From the NCBI RefSeq assembly GCF_905171765.1, contig NC_053393.1:191545921-191609920 (forward strand): a stretch of DNA of 64,000 nt. Reading direction: 5' to 3'. The notes under the pieces are model-generated. The model saw only the letters and a program-made list of their open reading frames with translations. It made no database searches and was not told the origin of the DNA. Each line of letters begins with the position of its first letter. Position 1 is the first letter of the stretch. Made by a program: the position numbers and the translations under genes. Positions 20,757 to 32,089 of this stretch are shown piece after piece. Origin of the DNA: Bufo bufo (Eukaryota; Chordata; Amphibia; Anura; Bufonidae).

Positions 20757-21000
20757 CAAAATAATAAAAATTTGAATTTTGAATCTTAGGAGCAAAACAG
20801 TAACAATGCAGTTACATGACAAGAATCTACATAAGTAATCATATGCTAAATAGTTGCAAGTCCAATTAATGTATGAGATAGCCAAGATGATTGTCTATAA
20901 AATGAAGGTAGTGTTATGTTCGAAGCTATAGTGGATGGTGAGATATGGAGCCTGAAATTCAAAAGTTCAAAATATTGTTACCCTTTTGCTCATCAGTGTA

Positions 21001-22242
21001 AACTGAGCAAGAAATAAGTGAAAAAAAGAGCAAACAGCAAGTGTTGCTATAGAGAAACATTTTATTGAATAGCTCAGTGGCTGTCCAACATTTTTAATTA
21101 CATGCAATTACAAAAGTATTAAGAATCAGGCGCTGGTTTAAAACATGTCAAATATTTTTGTGGAATAAATCCTTTAACTCTGCTAGGACATTCAGGAACA
21201 TCCTTGCAGTGTTAAGCATGGACCTCCAAAATGTTTAAAGGGATTTTAAACTGATGACCTATCCTCAGGGGACCTCGCTCATTTGTTCAAAGCTTTGGTG
21301 ACTGTTGCTTCCTTTAATTTGTATGTTATCATTGTATATATATTTTATTATAGTTATTAAAGTCATGTTAAGTCTATTTTTTCCTGAATCTCCGCTCTTG
21401 CGTTAATACAGCTGGAAAAATTTTAAAAACACTGGATGTATGGGTTCAGGTTGGCAGCTACAAGCTGTGGTGTGTCCTGCGATGGAATATATTTTAAATT
21501 AAAAACTTTTTTATTTATTCTTTTTTTTTTTTTTTTTACGCTTTGAGCCACCCATAAGGTCATTCAAGACTTTTGGAGGAAATTCAAAATTACATTTTTT
21601 TTTTTAACTTCTTCTCTAACTGGGGATTACATATTAGCCCCAGTTACAGGGGAAACACACCCCTCTGAGATGTTGTACAGGGCTGTATAACCTCAGTGTA
21701 GAGCTCCTCTGGCCCAGCCCCCAGAGATCATATGGCAACTGGGACTGAAGCAGGTAGCGCCATCACCACTTCCTGATCTTTATACAAAACACCCATTGAG
21801 TGCTGTGTATAGAGCAATGGAGAAGGCAGGGACGATGAAAAGCCATCCCTGCCTTTTCTACGGGGACCCTTGCTGTCACTTACAGAGGGCTTCCTGCTCT
21901 CGCAGCAGCAGAATTAGCATGCAGCTGCGATCTCTGCAAGAACATTTAGAAAAGTCTGTGCAGAGATATTTGCCAACTGTCCAGACATATATAGTCAACA
22001 GGAAAGCAGAACGTAGTTAATGAGTATCCATGGTTTACATTTTCTATCTAATTAGATCCATAATTCTGTGCTGATTCTTTCCACAATTCTGATTATGATT
22101 CTGTCTATATATTTTTTTTTCTTATACAGAGCTTTAAATGAATTATCTTCATGCAGCCATAGAATCTAAAGATAAAATTCTGGATGTTTGGCGCTGCATC
22201 TAGAAGTTGCTAACCAAAGATAAATTTATACAGCAACAAATG
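21001..22242. other. AT-rich spacer, no gene seen
   Basis: T-runs at 21515-21540 and 21595-21606. The stretch from 21620 to 22010 (paired TAACTGGGGATTA- and CCCCAGTTACAGG-like blocks) has the look of a decayed frog repeat, but no ends can be placed. No coding feature is supported. Confidence 0.35.
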
Positions 22243-22543
22243 AACATGAACATATTTTCTTTCGTTGTCCATTCCAATTTTTTTGCAGACCATATTCAAA
22301 ACCATTAATTTCAATGGGTCCGCAAAAAAAACGGAAGTTACTCCGCGTGCATTCTGTTTCCGTATGTCCGTTCTGCAAAAAAATAAAACATATCCTATTA
22401 TTGTCCGCATTACGGACAAGTAAAGTACGGTTCTATTAGGGACCAGCTGCTCCGTTCTGCAAAACACGGAATTTCATCTGTATTTTTGGCAGATCAGTTT
22501 TTGGGGAATGCAAAATACATATGGTCTGTGTGCATGAGCCCTA
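22243..22543. mobile_element. Degenerate 'TGCATGAGCCC' foldback MITE
   Basis: The right end is TGTGTGCATGAGCCCTAA. The interior carries TCAATGGGTCCGCAAAAAAA, TGTCCGCATTACGGACAA and ACCAGCTGCTCCGTTCTGCA, typical blocks of the family also found at 14795-15084 and 31358-31609. The left end is diverged (CATGAACATATTTTC). It is non-coding. Confidence 0.65.
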
Positions 22544-22594
22544 AAGGGAATCTGCTACCAGGAAATTCACTGATAAACCAGGCATAATGCCTTG

Positions 22595-23046
22595 TGTATC
22601 ACATCTGATATGGCAGGTAACAGACATACGGTGCAGAGGGGAGGGAAGAGGAGTACCCTTTCACTAGGGAGAGGGAGGAGTGGTGACCCCTAACTCACCT
22701 AGCACTGGCACCTGGCTGCCCTGACGTCCCTAGATGGGCTGCGAACCCATATGCCGATCACGTGCCTCATCCCTGGTTTACGCTGAAATAAGCCCTAGGT
22801 AGTGAATAGGTTGGTGGGAGCACTAGTCCTCACCATTGACACCTAGGGTAACAACAGGGAAAGGACAAACAACACATACACCACAAACAATCCCCAAAGG
22901 GAGACAACAAACAGGAGTGAACCGGAGATCCAACAGCGCGAGTTCTGACATCTCTACAGCAACTCCAACTCCACCAGAGGTCAGAATAGAAGATCTGGAA
23001 AGTCTATATCTGACAACAAGGGAAGCAGAAAGGGAGAATATATAGT
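22595..23046 (-). repeat. gypsy-1-like LTR, first part
   Basis: Blocks such as CACCTGGCTGCCCTGACGTC, GATCACGTGCCT and GGTGGGAGCACTAGTCC align in order with the gypsy-1 LTR at 8985-9190. The sequence is clearly more diverged than the two gypsy-1 LTRs are from each other. It stops at the TATA region where a CR1 LINE has inserted; the LTR resumes at 24304. Confidence 0.85.
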
Positions 23047-24303
23047 GGGGAAATTAGTGGAACCAATACTTAAGAAGAGGATTGTGGAACATCCCATGGA
23101 TTGAAAGATGAAAAACAGCATGGGTTTACTTTAGGGAGATCATGCCAAACGAATCTTATAGATTTTTTTAAATGGGTGACTAAAATAATAGATGGTGGAG
23201 GTGCAGTAGACATCGCTTATCTAGACTTTAGTAAGGCTTTTGATACTGTCCCACATAGAAGGCTTATCAATAAAGTCTTTGGGCTTGGACTCCCATATTG
23301 TTGAATGGATTAGGCAGTGGCTGAGGGACAGACAACAGAGGGTTGTAGTCAATGGAGTATATTCAGACCATGGTCTTGTTACCAGTGGGGTACCTCAGGG
23401 ATCTGTTCTGGGACCCATATTGTTTAATATCTTTATCAGCAAAATTGCAGAAGGCCTCGATGGTAAGGTGTGTCTTTTTGCTGATGACACAAAGATTTGT
23501 AACAGGGTTGATGTTCCTGGAGGGATACACCAAATGGGAAAGGATTTAGGAAAACTAGAGGAATGGTCAAAAATCTGGCAACTAAAATTTGATGTTGATA
23601 AGTGCAATATAATGCATCTGGGGCGTAAAAACCCAAGAGCAGAATATACAATCAGTGATACAGTCCTAACCTCAGTATCTGAGGAAAGTGATTTAGGGGT
23701 CATTATTTCAGAAGACTTAAAGGTAGGCAGACAATGTCATAGAGCAGCAGGAAATGCTAGCAGAATGCTTGGGTGTATAGGAAGAGGCATTACCAGTAGA
23801 AAGAGGGAGGTGCTCATGCCGCTCTACAGAGCACTAGTGAGACCTCATTTGGAGTATTGTGCTCAGTACTGGAGACCATATCTCCAGAAGGATATTGATA
23901 CTTTGGAGAGAGTTCAGAGAAGAGCTACTAAACTAGTACATGGATTGCAGGATAAAACTTACCAGGAAAGATTAAAGGACCTTAACATGTATAGCTTGGA
24001 AGAAAGACAAGACAGAGGGGATATAATAGAAACTTTTAAATACATAAAGGGAATCAACAAGAAAAAAGAGGAGAGAATATTTAAAAGAAGAAAAACTGCT
24101 ACAAGAGGACATAGTTTTAAATTAGAGGGGCAAAGGTTTAAAAGTAATATCAGTAATAACAGTGAAGGAGTTTAAGCATGCATGGGATAGGCATATGGCC
24201 ATCCTTCATGTAAGATAGGGCCAAGGGCTATTCATAGTATTCAGTATATTGGGCAGACTAGATGGGCCAAATGGTTCTTATCTGCTGGCACATTCTATGT
24301 TTC
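23047..24303 (+). mobile_element. 5'-truncated CR1 LINE
   Basis: The 3' end, AGACTAGATGGGCC followed by TTCTTATCTGCTGGCACATT and CTATGTTTC, is the classical tail of amphibian CR1 elements. TATATAGT at 23039-23046 is repeated at 24304-24311, an 8-bp target duplication. The insertion sits in the TATA region of an older gypsy-1-like LTR. Only about 1.26 kb remains, with the C-terminal part of ORF2. Confidence 0.93.
23101..24175 (+). pseudogene. CR1 ORF2 reverse transcriptase fragment
   Basis: Two overlapping frames (23101-23304 and 23240-24175) give RT motifs in order: KQHGFTLGRSCQTNLIDFF, AYLDFSKAFDTVPH (catalytic Asp), SGVPQGSVLGPILFNIF, and CLFADDTKIC (the FADD box), then the thumb (WSKIWQLKFDVDKC) and the C-terminal LEYCAQYWRPYLQKDIDTLE block. 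One frameshift near 23290 joins the two frames. The endonuclease half is missing by 5' truncation. The retained frame is otherwise clean, so the insertion is fairly recent. Confidence 0.92.
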
Positions 24304-24405
24304 TATATAGTATCTGTGAGTGGCTGACAGAGAACAGCTGAAAGGAAAAGCTACAGATTCCTAAATGGGACAAAAAGGATCTCAAACCTAAGCAGGAAAA
24401 CCTGG
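24304..24405 (-). repeat. gypsy-1-like LTR, second part
   Basis: After the duplicated TATATAGT the sequence continues as GAGTGGCTGACAG, GAACAGCTGA and GGGACAAAAAGGAT, matching gypsy-1 LTR positions 9410-9480. The last part of the LTR is not recognisable. Confidence 0.8.
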
Positions 24406-24429
24406 CACTCATAATGCTGATGTGCTGAA

Positions 24430-25975
24430 TAGTATTGGGCGCGAATATTCAAAAAGCAAATATTAATCGCAGATATCGGCACTTTAAGAATTTGCGAATA
24501 TTTAGAATATAGTGATATATATTCGTAATTTCGAATATTCTAGATTTTTTGTTTCATCAGTAACCTCCTTTCTTGCTTATGGGCCAATGAGAAGGCTGCA
24601 ATGTCTTTGTCTGAGCTTCGCAACATCACTAGAAACCAAAAGGAAAGTTGCCTACCCCCTACTATATAAGAACTTCCTCAGCAGCCCTTGTATGCAGTAT
24701 TTTGCAGATCTGAGAGAGACAGCAGTGTTATTGCTGTGCTCTCTGCTTTCCTGTGTCATTACATTAGATAGTAAGTTAGTTAGTTTATATATATAATACA
24801 GATAGTTAGTGGGAGATAGTCAGTGTAGGTTAGAAAGTGATATAGTGTTGCTGTCCATACATGCTACATACAGGTTTCAAATCGAAACGCGCGTCGGGGT
24901 GTGCAGTCTTCCTGTGGACTTACCATCATTTTATACACGGTATGTGACCTCATTCCTGTTCATTTATTCACCTGCTAAACTTCTGCGGTTGTCTTGTGTT
25001 TTTTGATCAAACACTTACCAAGTGTTTTCTCTTACAAATTGTTATGTGATTTGCACATGCACTTTATTCATCCGCTTAGACCACTTGAATAGGTATATAT
25101 ATATATGTGTTTAGGGACCCACATTGAAGGGTTATTTCTCCTCTCCTTTGCTTAGATATAAGCTTGCACTTGCACTTTATATTTGACGAGATCATGTATA
25201 CTCCCATCAATAGTGGGCATCCCTTCAACATATATTTTACATGGTAACTTTGCCTTATTTAGATATATCCCTACCCGGGTCACTTCTGTCTTTTTACCAT
25301 TTTTGTACTCTACCAGCTCTCCCAGGATTGTGCTGCACTTCGTGCATTTGTCTGTCATCTCCATGTATGCTTTTAATTATGTACCCAATAAAACAATATT
25401 TTTATAGTTCATCAGCTTTCAGTGCTCTTTTGTAGGTTTTCTATTAGTTTCTGAGTTAAGCTCTTTTGAGGGGCCTTTACTGCGGCTTTACGCCATTCTC
25501 TTTGTGTAATCTACTTCTGTACTAATACATAGTGCTGTACCTACGGTATGTATGCTACATACATACATACATAGTGCTGTGATGTCACGAGTTCACAACA
25601 ATACTTAGTGCACCAATCACGAATAGGTAGTTAGACCTGTTAAAATTTTAAGTTTAACGTATTGCACCAAAATATTCGCATCATTTGTTCTTATTTCGCA
25701 ATCGCAAATATATTGGAGGACTCTCTCTGCATATAAAGCTATTGTAATGTTCTGCCGTGCCAACCATTATCTCCAGTCTCAGGAAACTTCTAGCAGCTTA
25801 AAAAATGCAGCTATAGTGACCCACGCCTGTATTTTGCGCGCATTACGCGAATATTACATTGCCGATTTTTCGCAATCAAGAAAATAATCTCGAATTCGCG
25901 AAAATATGACAAATATTCTACCAAATATTCGCAAAATATTGCGAATTAAAATATTGCCTCTGCCGCGCATCACTA
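24430..25975. mobile_element. AT-rich hAT-type element with 8-bp duplication
   Basis: GTGCTGAA occurs at 24422-24429 and 25976-25983, an exact 8-bp duplication typical of hAT. The right end inverted reads TAGTGATGCGCGGCAGAG and the left end TAGTATTGGGCGCGAATATT. Both ends are rich in GCGAATATT motifs. A related element at 61246-62311 also has an 8-bp duplication. No transposase is visible. The middle (about 24872-25551) is a different sequence and may be a nested insert. Confidence 0.85.
24872..25551 (+). other. Possible nested retroelement tail
   Basis: ATGCTACATAC appears at 24861-24871 and 25552-25562 and could be a target duplication around an insert. The insert starts AGGTTTCAAATCGAAACGCG, has two TTGCACTTTAT-like blocks, and contains an AATAAA signal near 25387. 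I cannot assign it to a family. The duplicated sequence also lies beside a CATA microsatellite, so chance similarity is possible. Confidence 0.3.
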
Positions 25976-26029
25976 GTGCTGAACAGACATCCAATGGCCA
26001 CCACTACACTACCTGTACATCATATTGCA

Positions 26030-26330
26030 TGAGGGGATGTATGGAGCAGGCCTCTGCAGTGGGCCTGCTCCATACATGGTGGGTACCGGCTGTTTCATGC
26101 CACTAATCGCGGCACCTATAATTGAAGGCAGAGGGATGTGGCTCCCTCTGCCTTCTGATCGGAGCCCCCGCAGTGAAATCATGGGGCTCCGATCGGTTGC
26201 CATGGAAGCATGGATGCTGCTGAATCAATACAGTCCTGTCATGGCAATCTCCATACTTAGCAATGCATGAGGCATAGCTCATAATGGAGAGAGCAATAAT
26301 CCTATTCACTTTAATAGAGATCTATTAGGG
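26030..26330. repeat. Hairpin-rich unclassified repeat
   Basis: Three successive perfect inverted repeats occur: 16-bp arms at 26037-26052 and 26062-26077; 11-bp arms at 26125-26135 and 26144-26154; 12-bp arms at 26157-26168 and 26183-26194. Open frames on both strands run through them only because of the symmetry. No ends or target duplication could be placed. Confidence 0.7.
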
Positions 26331-27085
26331 TGAATATGAGAGGAGATCAAAAGATTTCATGTACTAGCATCGTATGGGGGCTAATACTGATTTTGAGCAA
26401 TAACCAGGTGTGGCTCTAAACACAGAACAGATGCAGATTTTTTTCACTGATGGAAATCACTTACCAAAACACTGATGTGAAAATGAGGCTTTATTGTTTT
26501 ATTCATGTTTTATTTATTTATCTTCATTTTTTATTATTGTTGATCGAGCAGGTTGAACACCTCGGGATGCTTGGGTGCTCTTCCGAGCACACGAGCACAA
26601 TGGAAGTCAATGAGAGAACCCGAGCATTAAACCAGGCACCCCCTGCTCTGAAGAGGGGAGGGTGTCTGGTTCATAGGAAAAGGTCAGAAATTGATGGAAA
26701 GGATGTCTGGATGCATCTTGGACTCCCAGGTCGATGCTGGGAATGATGTTGTCCGAGTAATACGCCACTTTTATAGACTGAAAATAATACGCACAAAATT
26801 GAAGATAAAATCTATTTTAGAGGAAAAATTGTTAGGAAACATTCTTTCCTGTATATTTACTTGTATATAAAGTGCAAGTGCTGCCAAAAATTACAAGGAA
26901 GAGGCACTCTGATACAACCTGTATATCACATAATAGAGGGCCTCATTCACATTGTGGTACAATTGTTCAGGCAGTGGGACTCCTACACTCATAAAGCCTA
27001 TGCACTAAGTGAAAGGGCTTCCAACAATTTCAAGGAACACACATAAAGGAGGGCATCATACACCCTTGAAAAATTAAACATTAAT

Positions 27086-27920
27086 TAAACATTAGGAGCA
27101 AGGGCCTGTTGGTGACCCAGTAAAACATTAGGGGTGAGGGTCTGCTGCAGAGCTGACTATCTAAAACATTAAGGGCGAGTGCCTGCTGCTGATCTGAGCA
27201 TCGAAAAAATTATGAATGAGTGCCTGCTGCTGAGCTGACCATTGAAAAAATCATGGGCGAGTGCCTGATGGTGAGCTGACCCTGTAAAACATTATTGTTG
27301 AGGGCCTGCTGGTGAGCTGACCCTCAAAAACCTTATATGTGAGGACCTGCTGGTGAGCTGACCCTCTAAAAGATTGTAGGTGAGGGCCTGCTGGTGAACT
27401 TACCCTGTAAAACATTATTGTGTAGGGAATTCTGGTGAGCTGACCCTCAAAAACATCATATGCAAGGGCCTGCTGATGAGCTGACCCTCTAAATGATTAT
27501 AGGTGAGGGCATGCTGGTGAGATGACCCTGTAAAACTTTATGGTTGAGGGCCTGCAGGTGAGCTGACCCTCAAAAACATTATATGAGAAGGCTTGCTGGT
27601 GAGCTGACCCTGTAAAACATTATGGTTGAGGGCCTGCTGTTGAGCTGACCCTCAAAAACATTATATGCAAGGGGCTGCAGGTGAGCTGACCCTCTAAAAG
27701 ATTACATGTGAGGGCCTGCAGGAGAGCTGACCCTCTAAAAGATTTTAGGTGAAGGCCTGCTGGTGAGCTGACCCTCTAAAACATTATATGTGAGGGCCTG
27801 CAGGTGAGATGACCCTCTAAAAGACTGTAGATGAGGGCCTGCTGGTGAGTTGACCCTCTAAAACATTATATGCGAGGGCCTGCAGGGGAGCTGACCCTCT
27901 ACAACATTAGGAGTGAGGGC
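27086..27920. repeat. 41-bp tandem array, about 20 units
   Basis: The unit is about 41 bp with consensus blocks GAGGGCCTGCTGGTGAGCTG and ACCCTCTAAAACATTAT. Units differ by several substitutions each, so the array is old. It lies between the hAT 3' coding end and its presumed left terminus and presumably travelled with the transposon. Confidence 0.93.
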
Positions 27921-28068
27921 AGACTAATAACCATGTTGATATGATGTAAGAGGAGGAGAAAGAGAAAAGGAAGAATGAACCATATACCCTTTTTTGTGGT
28001 GGAAGGGGTGCATAGGAATTCAACGTATTCAGTACATTATAAAAAACACATTTAAAGTGCATTTATGT

Positions 28069-30739
28069 TCAGCTGCTTTCCCCTGGTGGAGTAGAGAACT
28101 CATGGGCAATCCAGGCCTTGTTCATTTTTATAAGAGTCAACCTGTCAGCATTTTCAGTTGACAGGCGGATGCGCTTATCGGTTATTATGCCCCCAGCAGC
28201 ACTAAATACCCGCTCTGAAAAAATGCTGGCGTCAGTGCAGGCCAGCACCTCCAAGGTGTAGAGCGCCAGTTCGTGCCCAGTGTCCAGCTTGGAAACCCAG
28301 TAGTTGTAAGGCACAAAGGGATCATTGAGGACGCTGACACGGTCTTCTATGTATTCCTTCACCATCTCCCAAATTTTTCAGTCCTTGTTACACTAGGCCG
28401 CGCATCAGGGTGAGGGTGCTGGCAGGGTGTCATGAAACTTTTCCAGGCTTTGGAGAGTGTTACCCTGCCTCTGTTGGAACTGCTGTGTGTTCCCCTCGTC
28501 TCCCCTCCTCGGTTGCCCAAGGAACTACGTACTTTGTCGCCAGCGTAGTCAGCTGGAAATTTTTGGAGCAATTTTTCCACAAGGACCTTCTGGTATTGTA
28601 CCATTTTGCTCGTCATCTCCACCACAGGAATGAGAGATGAGAAGTTCTCTTTGTAGCGGGGGTCGAGAAGGGTGAACAACCAATAATCAGTGTTGTCCAA
28701 AATGCGTAAAATGCATGGGTGACGGGAAAGGCAGCCAAACATAAAGTCAACCATGTGTGCCAGAGTCCCAACAGGCAAGACTTCGCTCACATCATCAGGA
28801 GGATGACTCTCAATCTCCTCATCCTCTTCCTCCTCTTCTGCCCATCCATGCCCACTCCTCGTTTGTAAATAGCGGAAGCTGACTGGACAGGCGATGACCA
28901 TGTTGCAGCTGGTATTCCACTACTGCCCTCTGCTGCTCACAAAGCCTTGCAAACATGTGAAATGTGGAGTTTCAGCGTGTGCTCACGTCGCACAACAGTC
29001 GGTGAGCTGGAAATTGTAAGCGCTTCTACAGCGTTGATAGACCGGCCGAAACTGTCTATGACTTGCGGAAATGGGCACACGTGGCGCACCTTCACCAGTA
29101 GCTCAGGCAAATTGGGGTAGGTTTTGAGAAGCCGCTGAACCACTAAGTTGAAGATGTGGGTAGGTTTTGAGAAGCCGCTGAACCACTAAGTTGAAGACGT
29201 GGGCTAGGCGTGGGATGTGTGTGAGCTTGCCGAGCTCCAAAGCCGCCACCAAGTTACGGCCATTATCAGACACAACCATGCCTGGTTCTAGGTTGAATGG
29301 CGAGAGCCATAGCTCAGTCTGGTCTCTTATCCCCTGCCACAACTCTGCGGCGGTGTGCTGTTTGTCCCCTAAGCATATCAGCTTCAGCACGGCCTGTTGC
29401 CGCTTCCCCACTGCAGTGCTATACTGCTTCCAACTACCGACGGATGACTGACTGGTGCTGCACGCGGATAATTCGGAGGTGGAAGTGGAGGAGGAGAAGT
29501 GGGGGTTGGAGCCACTAACGTAGGTGCTGGTGGAATCCCTGATAGACGTAGGGCCCGCAATCCTTGGCGTTGGTAGCACCTGTGCCATCCCAGGGTACGA
29601 CTCATTCCCAGCCTCCACAACGTTCACCCAATGTGCCGTCAGGGAAATGTACCGTCCCTGGCCGAATGCACTTGTCCATGTGTCAGTGGTTAAGTGGACC
29701 TTCTCAGTAACTGCCTTGGTCAGGGCACGGGTGATGTTACGGGACACATGCTGGTGTAAGGCGGGCAGGGCACACCGTGAAAAATAGTGGCGGCTGGGGA
29801 CTGCATAATGAGGGACGGCCGCTGATATCAGGCTGCAGAAGGCCTCAGTGTCCACAAGCCTAAATGGCAACATTTCCAGGGCAGTAATTTGGAAAGTTGC
29901 GCATTTAGTGCTATGGCCTGTGGGTGGGTGGGTATTTGCGCTTGCGTTCAATCGCCTGGGGTAAGGACATTTGTACACTGTGTTGGGACACGGAAGTGGA
30001 TGTGGTTGCTAATGGTGCTTGCGAAGGTCCAGGTGCAGAGCGGGAGGCATCCGGGCCTGCGCCTTTGACAGGGGATTGGCCAGCACGTAACACAGGGGAA
30101 GAGGAGGCAGTGGTGTTACCCACAGACAGAGATTGTAGACCCAGGCTTTCGGCCCACCTATTAAGGTGCTATGATGCCATGTGGCGGATCATGCTGGTGG
30201 TGGTGAGGTTGCTAGTGTTCATGCCCCTGCTAAGTTTTTGATGGCACAGGTTGCAAATTACAATTCTTTTGTCGTCCGCACTTTCCTCAAAATGGCGGCA
30301 GACTGCGGAACACCTACCCCTTGGCAAGGGAGATTTCTGCAAGGGTGTGCTCTGGGGAACAGTTGCGGACCTGTGTGGTGTGCCCCACCTTCTCCCTTTT
30401 GCCACCCCACTGCCTCTTCCAGGCCCAAATGAAGGAATAGCGCTGAAAAGAGCTCTTCGGAATATCCGAGTGTGGGATCACTTGTTTGACACACACATGG
30501 TGGGAGGAAGGAGGATCAGGGTTAGGATTGTGTTGACCAGACTCTCGGCTACTGAGACTGAACTTGGTGGTAGACAGGGTGGTGCTTAAACGACTGGAAG
30601 CATTATCTGCTGCAATCCAACCGACCACCTGGTCGCACTGGTCTGACTTCGAGAGCGTTGTCCTGCGCCGCCCTGCAAACTGGGACATGAAGCTAGGTAT
30701 CGTGGATGATTGTTTTTCTTGTGCTTTGGCAGCAGGCAC
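28069..30739 (-). pseudogene. hAT transposase relic with BED finger
   Basis: Read on the minus strand, pieces in several frames line up as a BED zinc finger (VICNLCHQKLSRG, then IRHM, near 30170-30300, with a stop inside the final His spacing), a catalytic-domain block with HLTTDTWTS (first Asp) and VVSDNGRNLV (second Asp) at 29103-29978, a TLLDPRYKENF block at 28359-28901, and the hAT dimerisation domain (ACTDASIFSERVFSAAGGIITD) at 28069-28365. The N-terminal 30314-30739 segment is serine-rich and poorly conserved. A 43-bp tandem duplication (29118-29160, 29161-29203) breaks the frame. The gene is clearly dead. Confidence 0.85.
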
Positions 30740-30899
30740 AGTTTCAACGCGCCCAGGGGCACAGCCTCTGCGTGCACCATCAGCATCATGGCCACTTCAC
30801 CGTCCCTTACTGCTCGCCTTCTTCATATTTAATATTATATATGTTTGAAAGTATGTCACACGTACAGTAGCGTAGGATTTGTAAGAATATGCGCAAAAA

Positions 30900-31290
30900 A
30901 ATTAAAGGTATTTGGGATGTGGAAATGTCACACAGGAAATATACCCCAGATAATGTAGCTGATGTCAGCAGCTGCTAATAAAATATTACAGGGAATGTCG
31001 CAACAATTTGGGATGTGGAAACATTAAACAGGAGAAATACCGCAGATAATGTCGCTGATGTCAGCAGCGGCTAATATAAAATTACAGGGAATGTCACAGG
31101 TATTTGGGATGTGGAAACCTTACGCAGGAGAAATACCGCAGATAATTTCGCTGATCTCAGCAGCAGCTAATATAAAATTACAGGGAATGTCACAGGTATT
31201 TTGGATGTTGAAACGTTACACAGGAGAAATACTGCTGATAATGTCGCTGATGTCAGTAGCGGCTAATATAAAATTACAGGGAATGTCACA
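30900..31290. repeat. 96-bp tandem array, about four units
   Basis: TTACAGGGAATGTC recurs near 30986, 31082, 31178 and 31272, giving a 94-96 bp period. Units share GGAGAAATACCGCAGATAAT and GTCGCTGATGTCAGCAGC. It sits upstream of the hAT coding region, on the opposite side from the 41-bp array. Confidence 0.92.
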
Positions 31291-31357
31291 AGTCGACCAG
31301 TGTCGGACTGGGCTACCTAGGGCCCACTAGTGTAACTGATTCTGGGGGCCCACTTTA

Positions 31358-31609
31358 GGGCTCCTGCACACAAACGTATTTTTTTTCCGCGTCCGTACCT
31401 TTTTTTTTTTTTTTGTGTGGCCTGTATGTTAAACCATTCACTTCAATGGGGCCGCAAAAAACGCAAAACTATAGAAGGTGTCCTATTGTCGGCATTGCAG
31501 ACAAGGATAGGACTGTTCTATTAGAGGCCAGCTGTTCTGTTCCGCATAATGTGGAATGCACACACCCAGTATCTATGTTTTGCAGATCCGCAATCATGTT
31601 CATGAACCC
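31358..31609. mobile_element. Foldback MITE with TTA duplication
   Basis: Ends GGGCTCCTGCACAC and TTCATGAACCC are diverged inverses, flanked by TTA at 31355-31357 and 31610-31612. The interior has CAATGGGGCCGCAAAAAACG and CCAGCTGTTCTGTTCCGCA, the same blocks as the copies at 14795 and 22243. It is non-coding. Confidence 0.8.
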
Positions 31610-31695
31610 TTACAATAATAACATAAATATTAAAGATGAAGTATGATGATAGACACTCAAAGCAAAATGCACAAACATACATGTGGCAGAATTTA

Positions 31696-31969
31696 GTCTA
31701 CTTTCACACTTGCAGTACCAGGCTCTGGCAGGATGTTACGGCGGGGGAACAGCCTGCGACATCCTTGCTAACGCTAGCCCACCATGCCACCGGAAGTCCG
31801 CTGTAGATTTTGTCTGTCTACCGTGCTGCGGCGGGACCTCACATTATAGTGAATGGGGCCGGAGCGGACCTCTGTCAGCACGGTGGGCTAGCGTAAGCAC
31901 GGATCTGGCAGGCTGTTCCCCCACTGGAATAGCCTGCCGGACCCTGCTACCGCAAGCGTGAAAGTAGCC
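31696..31969. mobile_element. 274-bp palindromic MITE with TTA duplication
   Basis: The left end CTACTTTCACACTTGCAGTA and the right end (inverse: CTACTTTCACGCTTGCGGTA) match with few changes, and inverted similarity continues through TCTGGCAGG and GGGGGAACAGCCTGC. TTA flanks both sides (31693-31695, 31970-31972). A different family from its neighbour, but the same target type. Confidence 0.85.
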
Positions 31970-32089
31970 TTACACATATATGGATACCCTGCTCTTAAAT
32001 CATTTAGAAACAAGACACATGCAGTTCCTATCACACATAGGACATTTAGAAAATTTTTTGCCTAACCCTATTAAGTGTAGCACACTTAA

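Larger units (their letters stand above)
18761..20998 (+). mobile_element. Tc1-like transposon interrupted by a solo LTR
   Basis: Terminal inverted repeats of about 210-230 bp occupy 18761 to about 18985 and about 20770 to 20998; both contain GCAAAAGGGTAACAAT at the outer end and GCATTGTTAC with CATATGATTA-like blocks further in. TA flanks it at 18759-18760 and 20999-21000. Removing the 658-bp LTR and one target copy leaves about 1.58 kb, the usual Tc1 size. The transposase is dead (see 19764-20756). Confidence 0.88.
26545..31300 (-). mobile_element. Degenerate hAT transposon with terminal arrays
   Basis: A minus-strand hAT transposase relic (28069-30739) is flanked by two unrelated tandem arrays, 41-bp units downstream (27086-27920) and 96-bp units upstream (30900-31290). 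The left border region 'GATCGAGCAGGTTGAACACC' to 'TCCGAGCACACGAGCA' resembles subterminal sequence of frog hAT elements. Neither terminal inverted repeat nor a target duplication could be confirmed, and the right side seems cut by another repeat starting near 31300. Borders are approximate. Confidence 0.65.

Noticed and set aside
24861..25562. Firm target duplication ATGCTACATAC around a LINE
   Set aside because: One copy borders a CATA microsatellite and the insert has no identifiable family, so it is listed only as a possibility.
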